Assembly: GCF_900108105.1 (NCBI RefSeq)
Contig: NZ_FNUR01000001.1
Span: 496,001 to 560,000, forward strand
Source of the DNA: Butyrivibrio sp. Su6
Lineage (GTDB): Bacteria > Bacillota > Clostridia > Lachnospirales > Lachnospiraceae
Length of the DNA: 64,000 nucleotides
Reading direction: 5' to 3'
Below, piece after piece: positions 34,749 through 43,061 of the stretch. The notes beneath the pieces were generated by a model, which was not told the DNA's origin, ran no database searches, and saw only the letters and a program-made list of their open reading frames with translations. Both the position numbers and the translations under genes were made by a program. Within the stretch, counting starts at the first letter, position 1. Each line of letters starts with the position of its first letter.

Positions 34749-36863
34749 ATGGGAATTACAAAACTTGAAAAAGGGCAGTTTCTTCATAAAGCGGACCAGG
34801 ACATTGTAAGCAGTGTTGAAGTCGTGGTAAAGGGAAGTATACAGATTTCAAATGCTTACTCTTCTATCATATGCAACGTAGGTGGTTTTATAGGTATTGT
34901 CGAAAATCCCGGTACACCCTACACTTATAATTATGAAGCCCTTGAAGAAACCACTGTTTATTCCTATGCCTTCAATTCACCTGATGACCTCCCAAAAATT
35001 ATAAAGTCCAATCCCAAAATTGCCCCTATTCTTGCAGCTCAGTCATCTGAAATTGCAGCCAAGACCTGCGCTGCCTATGAAAAACAGTTCGATGATGCGC
35101 TTCAGGAATATGAGCAGATCATGGCTGACTATGCAGATTATCCAAGTCTTTGCATAAAAGTCGGTGAAATAGCCAAGACTTTCCCTGAGTTAGATGAACT
35201 TATCCCACCTGAAAAATCTGAAAAAGTACCAAACTGGATAATTGACTTTAGCAACAGTTTAAAAGAAAACGAAGCTGTTCTGAAGAAGTCTTTTTATGGT
35301 CTTAATATAGAACTTGCAACCGGCATGATCATGACAACTTATACTATATATAAAACCATTTCAGATCAGGTTCTACTTCTTAACGAATACAGAAAGGTCT
35401 TAAAAAAGAAAACATCGTCCTTTGCATCTACCATGAAAGTAATAAAAGCAAAACTTGCAGATATGGAACGCGCCGAAACCGAAGGCAGCGAAGGCAGCAT
35501 AACTATAGTAAATGCTCTTAATACCATTCTTGTATATTCTGGAGTAAGCAGCGAGATTGCCGAGAAATTTGAAGAGCAGATTTCCTCATTTAAATCAAAT
35601 AATAACCGCTATGATTCTTCTGACGAAGCAAGAGCACTGCGCAGGAATATAAGCACATCTTTTTATGAAGTGTTCACTCCTGCTTTCTTACGCAGCCTTA
35701 CAGATGAAGAACTTCCTATTGAAGTTAAGATGTTCTTCATGTTTGGCTTTGTCGATGAAGAACTGGCCGGTTCTAAAAATACAGCTATTCTCTACAATAT
35801 GGCAAAGGCCTATGTCCCTGATGAGAACGGAAATGTTCTGACAATTTATGAGTGGCTTAAAAAAATCTATATGTTAGAGGTTGATCCATCCAAAAACGAA
35901 TTTGATCAGGATTGGCCATCTTACCTTAGAGAGCAAAAGTCAACAGGTGCTATAAATCAGGCACAGCTTGAAGCCATGCTCAATAATCCTCAGAAAAGGC
36001 TTGATTTTGAGATTCACAATCTATTCTCTCTCGGAAACAGGATGACCTTTGGACGAATCTCATCTTTTGTCCCTGTCTTTGATGAGCAGAATGTCTTAAG
36101 GCCACTTGATATGGCCTACCAGACAGCCGCCAAAGTTAACGGCTATTTTGATATGATCCGTGGCATTGACTACGGCGTATTCTGCAGACAGGCTCTTTTC
36201 TCAAACACAGAGATTGGTGTACCACAGGTCTTTTTTGCAGATGACATAACTCCGTATATGATCCTTATGCCAAATGTTGGCAGCAGAGCCAGCCTCTGGC
36301 AGGAAATAGATGGCAAAAACAGACGTACAAAGGCCAGAATGCTTGTTTCAATCTTTAATACTGAAAATACTGAGGAGACCATGATAAAGCTCTTTGGCGA
36401 GTTCAGATGGGAAATGTGCAAGACTGAGCAGGGAGTCCACTGGAACGATGTAACAGACCCTTCTCTTACCTCCATGTACTGCGATTATTTACAGTTCTAT
36501 AAAAAGAATTCAGCTCTTTCTACTGAAAACAAAGAAAAACTAAGAACTGATCTAAAGAAATTCAGCAACAATTATAAAAATGTATTTATCGCCGACTACC
36601 TTTCCTATGTAAAGTTTGAAGCTGCCGGATCTCCAAGACTAAATAAAGTAACCAGAGAGATTCTTTTTACCTTCTGTCCTTTTGCAAAGGCTGTGCGAGA
36701 AAAAAATGCAGACAATCCGCAGTATAAGGATCTGTTTAGCCACTATTCAGTACGAATAAATAACACAGCCAAGCCAATACTTAACATAATTGCCAAGCTT
36801 AAAAAAGAAGGAATTGATGTTCCTGAAGAACTCACGAACCAGATAGAACATTTGAAAAAATAA
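34749..36863 (+). CDS. large protein with N-terminal cyclic-nucleotide-binding-like domain, function unknown
   Basis: A 704-residue soluble protein. Residues about 1-110 have the pattern of a cNMP-binding beta-roll (LEKGQFLHKADQD, VVVKGSIQIS, GGFIGIVE, ALEETTVYSYA), though I do not see the full phosphate-binding cassette of a classic cAMP site. The rest is mainly helical, with no transmembrane segment and no motif I recognise. GGAGG sits 5 bases before the ATG at 34749; six codons upstream lack a signal. It follows tmcAL by 86 bases and ends at a two-way terminator before the cheW pair. A signalling role is a guess from domain and neighbours. Confidence 0.6.
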   Translation: MGITKLEKGQFLHKADQDIVSSVEVVVKGSIQISNAYSSIICNVGGFIGIVENPGTPYTYNYEALEETTVYSYAFNSPDDLPKIIKSNPKIAPILAAQSSEIAAKTCAAYEKQFDDALQEYEQIMADYADYPSLCIKVGEIAKTFPELDELIPPEKSEKVPNWIIDFSNSLKENEAVLKKSFYGLNIELATGMIMTTYTIYKTISDQVLLLNEYRKVLKKKTSSFASTMKVIKAKLADMERAETEGSEGSITIVNALNTILVYSGVSSEIAEKFEEQISSFKSNNNRYDSSDEARALRRNISTSFYEVFTPAFLRSLTDEELPIEVKMFFMFGFVDEELAGSKNTAILYNMAKAYVPDENGNVLTIYEWLKKIYMLEVDPSKNEFDQDWPSYLREQKSTGAINQAQLEAMLNNPQKRLDFEIHNLFSLGNRMTFGRISSFVPVFDEQNVLRPLDMAYQTAAKVNGYFDMIRGIDYGVFCRQALFSNTEIGVPQVFFADDITPYMILMPNVGSRASLWQEIDGKNRRTKARMLVSIFNTENTEETMIKLFGEFRWEMCKTEQGVHWNDVTDPSLTSMYCDYLQFYKKNSALSTENKEKLRTDLKKFSNNYKNVFIADYLSYVKFEAAGSPRLNKVTREILFTFCPFAKAVREKNADNPQYKDLFSHYSVRINNTAKPILNIIAKLKKEGIDVPEELTNQIEHLKK

Positions 36864-36896
36864 AAACCTATACTGTCCAAAAGGCAGTATAGGTTT
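36864..36896. terminator. bidirectional terminator between the cNMP-like gene and cheW
   Basis: A perfect 12-pair stem (AAACCTATACTG / CAGTATAGGTTT, 9-base loop). The minus-strand exit is TTTTTATTTTTT, better than the plus-strand exit AATT, so it serves the cheW genes best but can stop both. Confidence 0.8.
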
Positions 36897-36905
36897 AATT
36901 AAAAC

Positions 36906-37370
36906 TTATGATGCTTTTCTTTCACCAATCATTGAATCAACTGACAATATAGAAATGATCATATCTCCAATCTTTCCTACTCCGCTGACAACAGAAGCAT
37001 CGTTCTTTATGAACTGTGAAGGCTGCTCAATATCTTTTGAAGATATATCAAGTACCTCATTAACTTCATCAACAACAATTCCCAAAAGGTTATCCTCTCC
37101 GATGTTAAGGATAATAATACGTGAATTGCTTGTAAAACAGTCATCGTCATAGTTCATTCTGCGGCGAAGACTCATTACCGGAATAATTTCTCCACGAAGA
37201 TTGATAACTCCTCTGTAATACTTTGGAGAACTTGGTACCTGTGTAATTTTAGGCATCTGTATGATATTATTCACGCTCTTAACATCAATTGCGTATACTT
37301 CTTTGTTGATTTTGAAAATGATATATTTTGACTCATTTTCATTTGCATTATAAACAGCAAGTTCAGACAT
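36906..37370 (-). CDS. cheW: CheW-like chemotaxis coupling protein
   Basis: A 154-residue CheW-domain protein: YIIFKINKEVYAIDVKSVNNII, SSPKYYRGVINLRGEIIPVMSLR, then IGIVVDEVNEVLDI-like text. CheW links chemoreceptors to the kinase CheA. It is 10 bases after a second cheW-like gene; paired cheW genes without cheA here suggest accessory couplers or a non-motility array. Confidence 0.93.
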   Translation of the reverse strand: MSELAVYNANENESKYIIFKINKEVYAIDVKSVNNIIQMPKITQVPSSPKYYRGVINLRGEIIPVMSLRRRMNYDDDCFTSNSRIIILNIGEDNLLGIVVDEVNEVLDISSKDIEQPSQFIKNDASVVSGVGKIGDMIISILSVDSMIGERKAS

Positions 37371-37380
37371 TTTGTACTCC

Positions 37381-37809
37381 TTATGCTATAAGTGATTCAA
37401 CATCAAGGACAAGTGCTACTGCATCATCCAATATGGTTGCTCCACTGAAAAAACGGTTTTCGTTATCGAGAATTCCCATAGACTTTTTATCAATGTCCTC
37501 CTGTCCAAAGAGTTCATCGACAACAAGGCCAAGATATGTATCTTTATACATACAGATAACAACGTTGATATTTAATGATTCTTTCTTTGCTTCCTCAAGA
37601 TCAAACAGTTTATCCATGTAAACAAGAGGAATAACCTGGCCCCTAAGATATATAACATCTTCAAAATTAACAGTGTTGATCTCTGAAACAGATACATTTT
37701 CTATAGATAAAACTGATGAAAGAGGAATCGCGATCTTTTCATCTCTGACTCCTGCAATCAAAGCCTGTGAATTCTTCATATTATCAGTTGCAATTTGACT
37801 TAATTCCAT
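37381..37809 (-). CDS. CheW-like coupling protein (second copy)
   Basis: A 142-residue CheW-domain protein, diverged from its neighbour: QALIAGVRDEKIAIPLSSVLSIE, DVIYLRGQVIPLVYMDKLF, GLVVDELFGQEDI. Both proteins are single-domain, so they are couplers rather than CheV. GGGAGG lies before the ATG. It leads the two-gene unit. Confidence 0.9.
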   Translation of the reverse strand: MELSQIATDNMKNSQALIAGVRDEKIAIPLSSVLSIENVSVSEINTVNFEDVIYLRGQVIPLVYMDKLFDLEEAKKESLNINVVICMYKDTYLGLVVDELFGQEDIDKKSMGILDNENRFFSGATILDDAVALVLDVESLIA

Positions 37810-37893
37810 TTGATTACCTCCCTAAATAGTTCACTCCAAGAGCAATATACTAAATGCATAATTATTTATAGTCAATAGTATACTTTTTTTCAT

Positions 37894-37936
37894 AAAAAAA
37901 TGATTCCCGGTGCAATTTATTTACACCAGGAATCAT
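37894..37936 (-). terminator. terminator after the isomerase gene
   Basis: On the minus strand, a 13-pair stem (ATGATTCCTGGTG / CACCGGGAATCAT, one G-U) followed by TTTTTTT, about 50 bases after the isomerase stop. It ends the carbohydrate operon and isolates cheW. Confidence 0.9.
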
Positions 37937-37988
37937 CTGTGTTTCAGAAGATTATTCATCGTTACAACAAATAATGTTCACTGTTTTT

Positions 37989-38837
37989 TCACTTTTTCAA
38001 ATACTCATTTTCGAATTTTTCAATACACTCACGAGATGAAACAGCTACATCAGGTGTTGTATCTTCAAGTGTTGCCTGAATGAATGGTTTATTTTCAAGG
38101 GCAAACTTCACGATACTTGAATAGTCAAGTTCTCCAAGTCCACATCCCATGCTCTTTACACCATTTTCGGTCAGGACACAGTCCTTTAAATGTATCATGC
38201 AGATATCTTTTCCCAAAAGATCATGGGCTTCTTCGAACACTTCATATCTTCTGTCGTAATTATCTGTCCAGAGAAGATTAACAGGATCATAAATGATCTG
38301 AAGATTTGGAGATCCTATTCTGTCAAGAACCTCTCTTGCTCTCTGGGGACTGTAAACAATATGTCTGTAAACAGGCTCGATTGCAACGATAACACCCATT
38401 TTTTCAGCATAGTCCACAACCGGTCTTAAATTAGTGATAAATGTCTCTAAAGCCTCTTTTGAATGACAGGCTTCTTTGTCGTAAGAATAATTTACATTAG
38501 GTGCTCCTGTCTCAGTTCCAACCATGCCGCAGCCAAGAAGTGAGGCAAAGCGAATATGTGCCATATATTTTTCCTGAATTGCAGAAAGCTGCACAGAATC
38601 AGGATTAGCAAGGTTGAGATAGCACCCAAGAACAGCCACATCAAGGTCAGCTCTTCTAAAAGCATCTCTCAAGTACATTGCATATCCCGGTGTAAGGGCC
38701 ATTGGGTCTGCAGTAAAGCCTGGCACCTTGGAAAGAGCAATATGAACACAAGAAAACCCCTGCTTTTTTATTTCTGTGAGTCTCTCTTCAAAAGGGAGCT
38801 CTACAGTATCATGAAATCTAATACCAATCTGCATCAT
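37989..38837 (-). CDS. sugar phosphate isomerase/epimerase family TIM-barrel protein
   Basis: A 282-residue xylose isomerase-like TIM barrel (AP-endonuclease 2 fold). Metal-site motifs are IAIEPVYRHIVYSP, QIIYDPVNLLW, CMIHLKDCVL and QATLEDT near the C-terminus. Such enzymes interconvert keto sugars or handle inositol and uronate derivatives. GGAGG lies 9 bases before the ATG. As last gene of the GDSL-GH43 operon, it probably acts on a released monosaccharide; the substrate is not decidable. Confidence 0.88.
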   Translation of the reverse strand: MMQIGIRFHDTVELPFEERLTEIKKQGFSCVHIALSKVPGFTADPMALTPGYAMYLRDAFRRADLDVAVLGCYLNLANPDSVQLSAIQEKYMAHIRFASLLGCGMVGTETGAPNVNYSYDKEACHSKEALETFITNLRPVVDYAEKMGVIVAIEPVYRHIVYSPQRAREVLDRIGSPNLQIIYDPVNLLWTDNYDRRYEVFEEAHDLLGKDICMIHLKDCVLTENGVKSMGCGLGELDYSSIVKFALENKPFIQATLEDTTPDVAVSSRECIEKFENEYLKK

Positions 38838-38908
38838 ATTAAGTAACCTCCAATAATTGCAAAACTCATATATCTATATTAGCCGTAAAAATGCAATTAT
38901 TCCACTAT

Positions 38909-40894
38909 TTATATGTCCTTATAATTGCAATTACTGAACCTGACAGTCAGAGGGGCACTCTCACCACCATAAGCATACATACCAACAAGTGCTCCGGTAA
39001 AGCGTTTTCCTTTATTATAGCCTTCATCGCACAGGTAATATACATCAGGAAGTGTTGCAAATACCGCACTCTCAAAAACTGCTTCTTTTATCTGCGTATC
39101 AGTAGCAATGACCTCATAGCTTAGTGTTCTTTTCAGGTAATCAGTATTCATTATAAACCTGATCATCTTAGTTGAGCTTTCAACCGGCTCATCTGATACA
39201 ATCCATCTGTCCTCTTCTCCAATATGTTCCTGAGAAAAGACAAATACCTTACCGTCCTTTTTCATAAGTCCGAACAACACAAAAGTATTCTCATCATAGT
39301 AGCCCGAAATACCTGCATGTTGGCCCTCAGAAAGTTCCGGAATCTCCATGTCTGCAGAATATTCAAACGAAAAAGATGTCTGCCTTTTAAGCACCAGATT
39401 TCTACTGTCGACACTCGAAATGGGAGCCTTACTACCCTTTATTATGAAAGAAGGCTCGTTCTCATCATTTCCTTCGATATACTTCACATCACCATTTCTA
39501 AATGGTCGAGGCGTCATATAATCCAAAGGAAGTCCACATGACGATATTTTTTCGATAGTACTTACTTCATCCAATTCAAGAAGTGTACTGCATTTTTCTT
39601 TATCTATTTCACTATGTATATCAGTAGAACCCATAATCCCTGAAAAATCAGGAAAAGGCTTGATCTGCATGGTTGATGGTCCCTTAAGATTGTTAACAAT
39701 CGGCCATCCATCTGCTGTCCACATAACAGGATCAATAGCAGTTTCTCTTCCAAGAATGCTGTAGCCATCTCCTATTTTTCGTCCGCACAGGTAGACCATG
39801 TACCATCTGCCATCAGGGGTCTCAACCATATCACCATGTCCACAGCGCTGAATAAGAGCATCAGGATCTTTTTGCCTCATGATAGGGTTATATGGGCATG
39901 GTTCGTAAACTCCAAAGAGTTCTCTACTCCTTGAAACAGTCACCATATGTCCCGGCCCTGTTCCACCTTCTGCTTCAAGGAGATAATAATATCCGTCTTT
40001 TTTATATAAATGTGGTCCCTCAGGAGCTCTTTTATTATCTCCGTAGAAAAGAAGCTGTGGCTCGGATATTTTCTTTGTGCCATCCTTACTAAGCTCAAAT
40101 ATACGGGCGCCCCTGTTAAGAAGCATGTATCTTTTACCATCATCGTCATTAAAGATACTTGGATCAATTCCATCCTCATCAATGAACACCGGCTCACTGT
40201 ATGGTCCTTCCGGCCTTTCTGAAGATACAACCATCTGCCTGCGGTAAACCGGTCCTACATCATTAAGTCTATAAGTCGCTGTTATATAGAACCTGCCTTC
40301 GTAGAAAGAAATATCAGGTGCCCAATAGCCCCTTCCACCCTCAAGCTCGTCAAGATAAGCCCAGTCAGGGTTTGTAATAGCATGGCCTATTATCTCCCAA
40401 TGTATCAGGTCTTTTGAATGTGAGATTGGGATACATGGGAAAAAGATAAATGATGAATTGACCATGTAGTAATCGTCACCGACTCTGCAAATTGATGGGT
40501 CCGGAAAAAAACCTGCTCTTATTGGATTCCTGTAAAAATCATCATATGAATGAGAATATCTGTTTTCTAAATAGAGCTCTATTTCCCTATGTTCTGGGTT
40601 ACAGTTGACATTATCAAGGGTATATTCGCTATTTAAGCCATTTTTAACTATTGTATGAACTATATCCCAAGGCGTTATAAGATCAATATCACCTTGTAAA
40701 GGATCAAGGCCACACCTTTCAACCAGATACTTAAATATCTCAATATTACCAGACATAGCCGCAAAGTGAAGTGCTGTCCTATGTCCTTTGGCAAACTCAT
40801 TAAGACTTGACCTTGAATATTCCACAATCCACTTAACAAGGCCGAAATCACCTTTTTTTGCCGCATCATATATAGTCAGCTTTCCTGCATCCAT
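38909..40894 (-). CDS. GH43 glycoside hydrolase with N-terminal ankyrin repeats
   Basis: A 661-residue protein with no signal peptide. Residues about 5-88 form two or three ankyrin repeats (TIYDAAKKGDFGLVKWIVE; TALHFAAMSGNIEIFKYLVE; DLITPWDIV). A GH43 five-blade propeller follows (about 122-420) with the expected catalytic acids Asp132 (PDPSICRVGDDYY), Asp244 (GIDPSIFNDDDG) and Glu292 (APEGPHLYK). A C-terminal beta-sandwich (about 470-661) resembles that of beta-xylosidases. It likely cleaves xylosyl or arabinosyl oligosaccharides in the cytoplasm; the ankyrin part is unusual. It is 16 bases after the HD-GYP gene. Confidence 0.9.
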   Translation of the reverse strand: MDAGKLTIYDAAKKGDFGLVKWIVEYSRSSLNEFAKGHRTALHFAAMSGNIEIFKYLVERCGLDPLQGDIDLITPWDIVHTIVKNGLNSEYTLDNVNCNPEHREIELYLENRYSHSYDDFYRNPIRAGFFPDPSICRVGDDYYMVNSSFIFFPCIPISHSKDLIHWEIIGHAITNPDWAYLDELEGGRGYWAPDISFYEGRFYITATYRLNDVGPVYRRQMVVSSERPEGPYSEPVFIDEDGIDPSIFNDDDGKRYMLLNRGARIFELSKDGTKKISEPQLLFYGDNKRAPEGPHLYKKDGYYYLLEAEGGTGPGHMVTVSRSRELFGVYEPCPYNPIMRQKDPDALIQRCGHGDMVETPDGRWYMVYLCGRKIGDGYSILGRETAIDPVMWTADGWPIVNNLKGPSTMQIKPFPDFSGIMGSTDIHSEIDKEKCSTLLELDEVSTIEKISSCGLPLDYMTPRPFRNGDVKYIEGNDENEPSFIIKGSKAPISSVDSRNLVLKRQTSFSFEYSADMEIPELSEGQHAGISGYYDENTFVLFGLMKKDGKVFVFSQEHIGEEDRWIVSDEPVESSTKMIRFIMNTDYLKRTLSYEVIATDTQIKEAVFESAVFATLPDVYYLCDEGYNKGKRFTGALVGMYAYGGESAPLTVRFSNCNYKDI

Positions 40895-40910
40895 ATAATC
40901 TGTTATCCCC

Positions 40911-41924
40911 CTATACCAAAATATTCAAAATCGTAATATCCAATTTTTTCATCATATCTATCACTTTGCCATTTGAAAGCTTAACCTTAGGACGTGACAA
41001 ATATTTTTCATTATTTTCTATAACAACGCCCTGCTGACCATTAGACAAAAGTACAGTACAACCAATTGGATAAGGTGCTATATAAAGAAGAAAGGTATTA
41101 ACTACTTTTATATCAAACATTATACCGGCATTAGCCATAAGATACTCGATTGCATCTGCCGGGTTCATTGCATTCTTATATGCACGTTTTGTTGTAAGAG
41201 CATCGTATACATCTGCAACATGAATAATTCTTGCAAATTCATGAATATCTGTCCCTGCAATTCCTCTCGGATATCCTGTTCCGTCCCAATTTTCATGGTG
41301 TGAATAAACAGCATTTTTTATTACTGCTGAAATCTCATCTCCAGTTTTTTCTTTTTCACGAAGACGAGAAAGCCCATACCAGGGATGCTTCATCATTTCT
41401 TCATATTCTTCTTTGGAAAGCTTTGCTGGTTTATTCAGTATTTCCAACGGAATATCGCATTTCCCTATATCATGCAGAAGGGCACTTTGCGAAAGCTTTT
41501 CAAGCTCAGAATTAGACAGTCCCATGCCTATCCCTATAATTACCGAAAGAATATCAACATTTACACTATGAACATAAGTATAATTGTCATGACTACAAAT
41601 AGCTTTTTGCTCAATAATAAGAGAATCAGCATTTCGAATTTCATTAACTATGCTGTTAGCAAGAAAAATGCATGCATCAATATCCAATTTTTTTAGATGT
41701 TTGATAGCCTTAAGTCTTGTTTCATCGGATACTATCTGCCTGGCCTTCTCAACATCACCATCCTCAAATATATAAACTCCTTCATATTCTAGCTTGTCAA
41801 TTCTATCTATATAGAATTGATTTAAGGGAGTATTAGCTTTTAAAAGAGTAATCTCATTATTGTCATACAAATTATTAGCCAGAAGCATTCCGGGTTTAAG
41901 ATCTTTGGTACTTACAAATCTCAT
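40911..41924 (-). CDS. HD-GYP domain phosphodiesterase
   Basis: A 337-residue cytoplasmic protein. The HD-GYP domain (about 105-285) keeps all main residues: His119, HD at 151-152 (LLHDIGK), His180, HH at 209-210 (HHENWDGTGYPRGIAG) and Asp238. The N-terminal about 70 residues are the small domain common in this class. Such enzymes hydrolyse c-di-GMP. The start is the ATG at 41924, with GGGGAGG about 6 bases upstream, lying inside the end of the intein ORF; ATG and the preceding stop share ATGA. It lies between glycoside hydrolase genes. Confidence 0.93.
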   Translation of the reverse strand: MRFVSTKDLKPGMLLANNLYDNNEITLLKANTPLNQFYIDRIDKLEYEGVYIFEDGDVEKARQIVSDETRLKAIKHLKKLDIDACIFLANSIVNEIRNADSLIIEQKAICSHDNYTYVHSVNVDILSVIIGIGMGLSNSELEKLSQSALLHDIGKCDIPLEILNKPAKLSKEEYEEMMKHPWYGLSRLREKEKTGDEISAVIKNAVYSHHENWDGTGYPRGIAGTDIHEFARIIHVADVYDALTTKRAYKNAMNPADAIEYLMANAGIMFDIKVVNTFLLYIAPYPIGCTVLLSNGQQGVVIENNEKYLSRPKVKLSNGKVIDMMKKLDITILNILV

Positions 41925-42970
41925 CGCCCTACCTCCCCGCAAATAAAGTTAGTACAGTCATGGGAAACTATACCATTAACAATAAAGCTCCGTGAGGAAG
42001 TAATTATCTCATATAAATCATCATCTTTTGTCTTCTCAATGTTGACTATAGCTATATTGCCAACACCTCTGCTTCTAACCGGCAGATTTTCAACTGCAAA
42101 TTTATTCACTGGCTTAAAAATGTTATAAAACCTTATAAGTTCAGTGACGCCTCCCATAATTGCAGCTTTCATATACTCACTGTTATAGGAATATTCAAAG
42201 TCAAACAATTCCAATCCATTTTTTACAATATTAAGGAACTCTTTTTTGGAACTTCCAACATTCTTGGTAATAGGATTGATGCTTCCGTCTGAGTCATAAG
42301 AGCCTGCAACAAATCCCCTCAGGAATTCAGGCTCATCCTTATATTTGGAATACTTCTCAGAGAATCTTATCATATCCTTATAGGATACACGCAGTTTTTT
42401 CGTAACGAAATATTCGTTAGTATCACTATCATGCGCAAAATAATCTTCTAAAGCCACATCTATGCCGAAGTACAAAAGGAAATTGTATACTCGATTAAGT
42501 ACCTCTCCATTTCTCAAAGCAAAATCAGCATATTCTCCACTATGAAAAGCTATAAGATTTCTTCCGTATATTTCTGCACTTATGATATAACCAGCCATAT
42601 AAAGCCTGGACTCTTCATATACACCGGTTAGTCGTTTAGAAAAGCCAACCATTTTCATATCATTTTTTATATAAAAAGCATTCTCGTGTATAGAGCCATT
42701 ATCATAAGAAAAATGCCACCCCGCCCTCGTAAGCCACTGATGACACGGGCTACATATAATATTTCTGTTGTCACTTAATGTAATTTTGACGGCGCTGCTC
42801 TTTCTTTTATAAACACCAAGTATCTTTGCCTTTATATATCTTAGTTCTTCTCCATCATAGCTAATAGCATAGATTTCATCGCTATTATTTAGATCGCGCA
42901 CTTTCTTTAATGTGTTGTTATACATTAACACATCCATATTTCCGTCTACACAATCAAAATTCCTGTTCAT
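41921..42970 (-). CDS. intein with LAGLIDADG-type endonuclease region, in a minimal host ORF
   Basis: A 349-residue ORF with the layout of a full intein. Splicing block A starts at Cys7 (CVDGNMDVLMYN); block B is IICSPCHQWLTRAGW with His77; endonuclease-type motifs lie at 124-133 (YMAGYIISAE) and 217-230 (FLRGFVAGSYDSDG); block F/G ends FIVNGIVSHD at Asp338, followed by Cys339. Only six residues (MNRNFD) precede and eleven (CTNFICGEVGR) follow, so splicing would leave a 17-residue peptide. AAGGAAT lies before the ATG, so the ORF is translated as is. The last codons supply the ribosome binding site of the HD-GYP gene. The first LAGLIDADG motif looks degenerate. Confidence 0.88.
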   Translation of the reverse strand: MNRNFDCVDGNMDVLMYNNTLKKVRDLNNSDEIYAISYDGEELRYIKAKILGVYKRKSSAVKITLSDNRNIICSPCHQWLTRAGWHFSYDNGSIHENAFYIKNDMKMVGFSKRLTGVYEESRLYMAGYIISAEIYGRNLIAFHSGEYADFALRNGEVLNRVYNFLLYFGIDVALEDYFAHDSDTNEYFVTKKLRVSYKDMIRFSEKYSKYKDEPEFLRGFVAGSYDSDGSINPITKNVGSSKKEFLNIVKNGLELFDFEYSYNSEYMKAAIMGGVTELIRFYNIFKPVNKFAVENLPVRSRGVGNIAIVNIEKTKDDDLYEIITSSRSFIVNGIVSHDCTNFICGEVGR

Positions 42971-43061
42971 AGTAGTATTCCTTCATAAAAAATGAAATCA
43001 AAAATAATTGCAAGATTATTTTATCATTTATTACCGCTATCACAGCAAAAACTCATACAGA

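Noticed and set aside
41921..42970. Ordinary free-standing homing endonuclease
   Set aside because: Splicing blocks at both ends, with Cys at the start and His-Asp-Cys at the end, show a Hint fold and not just an endonuclease.
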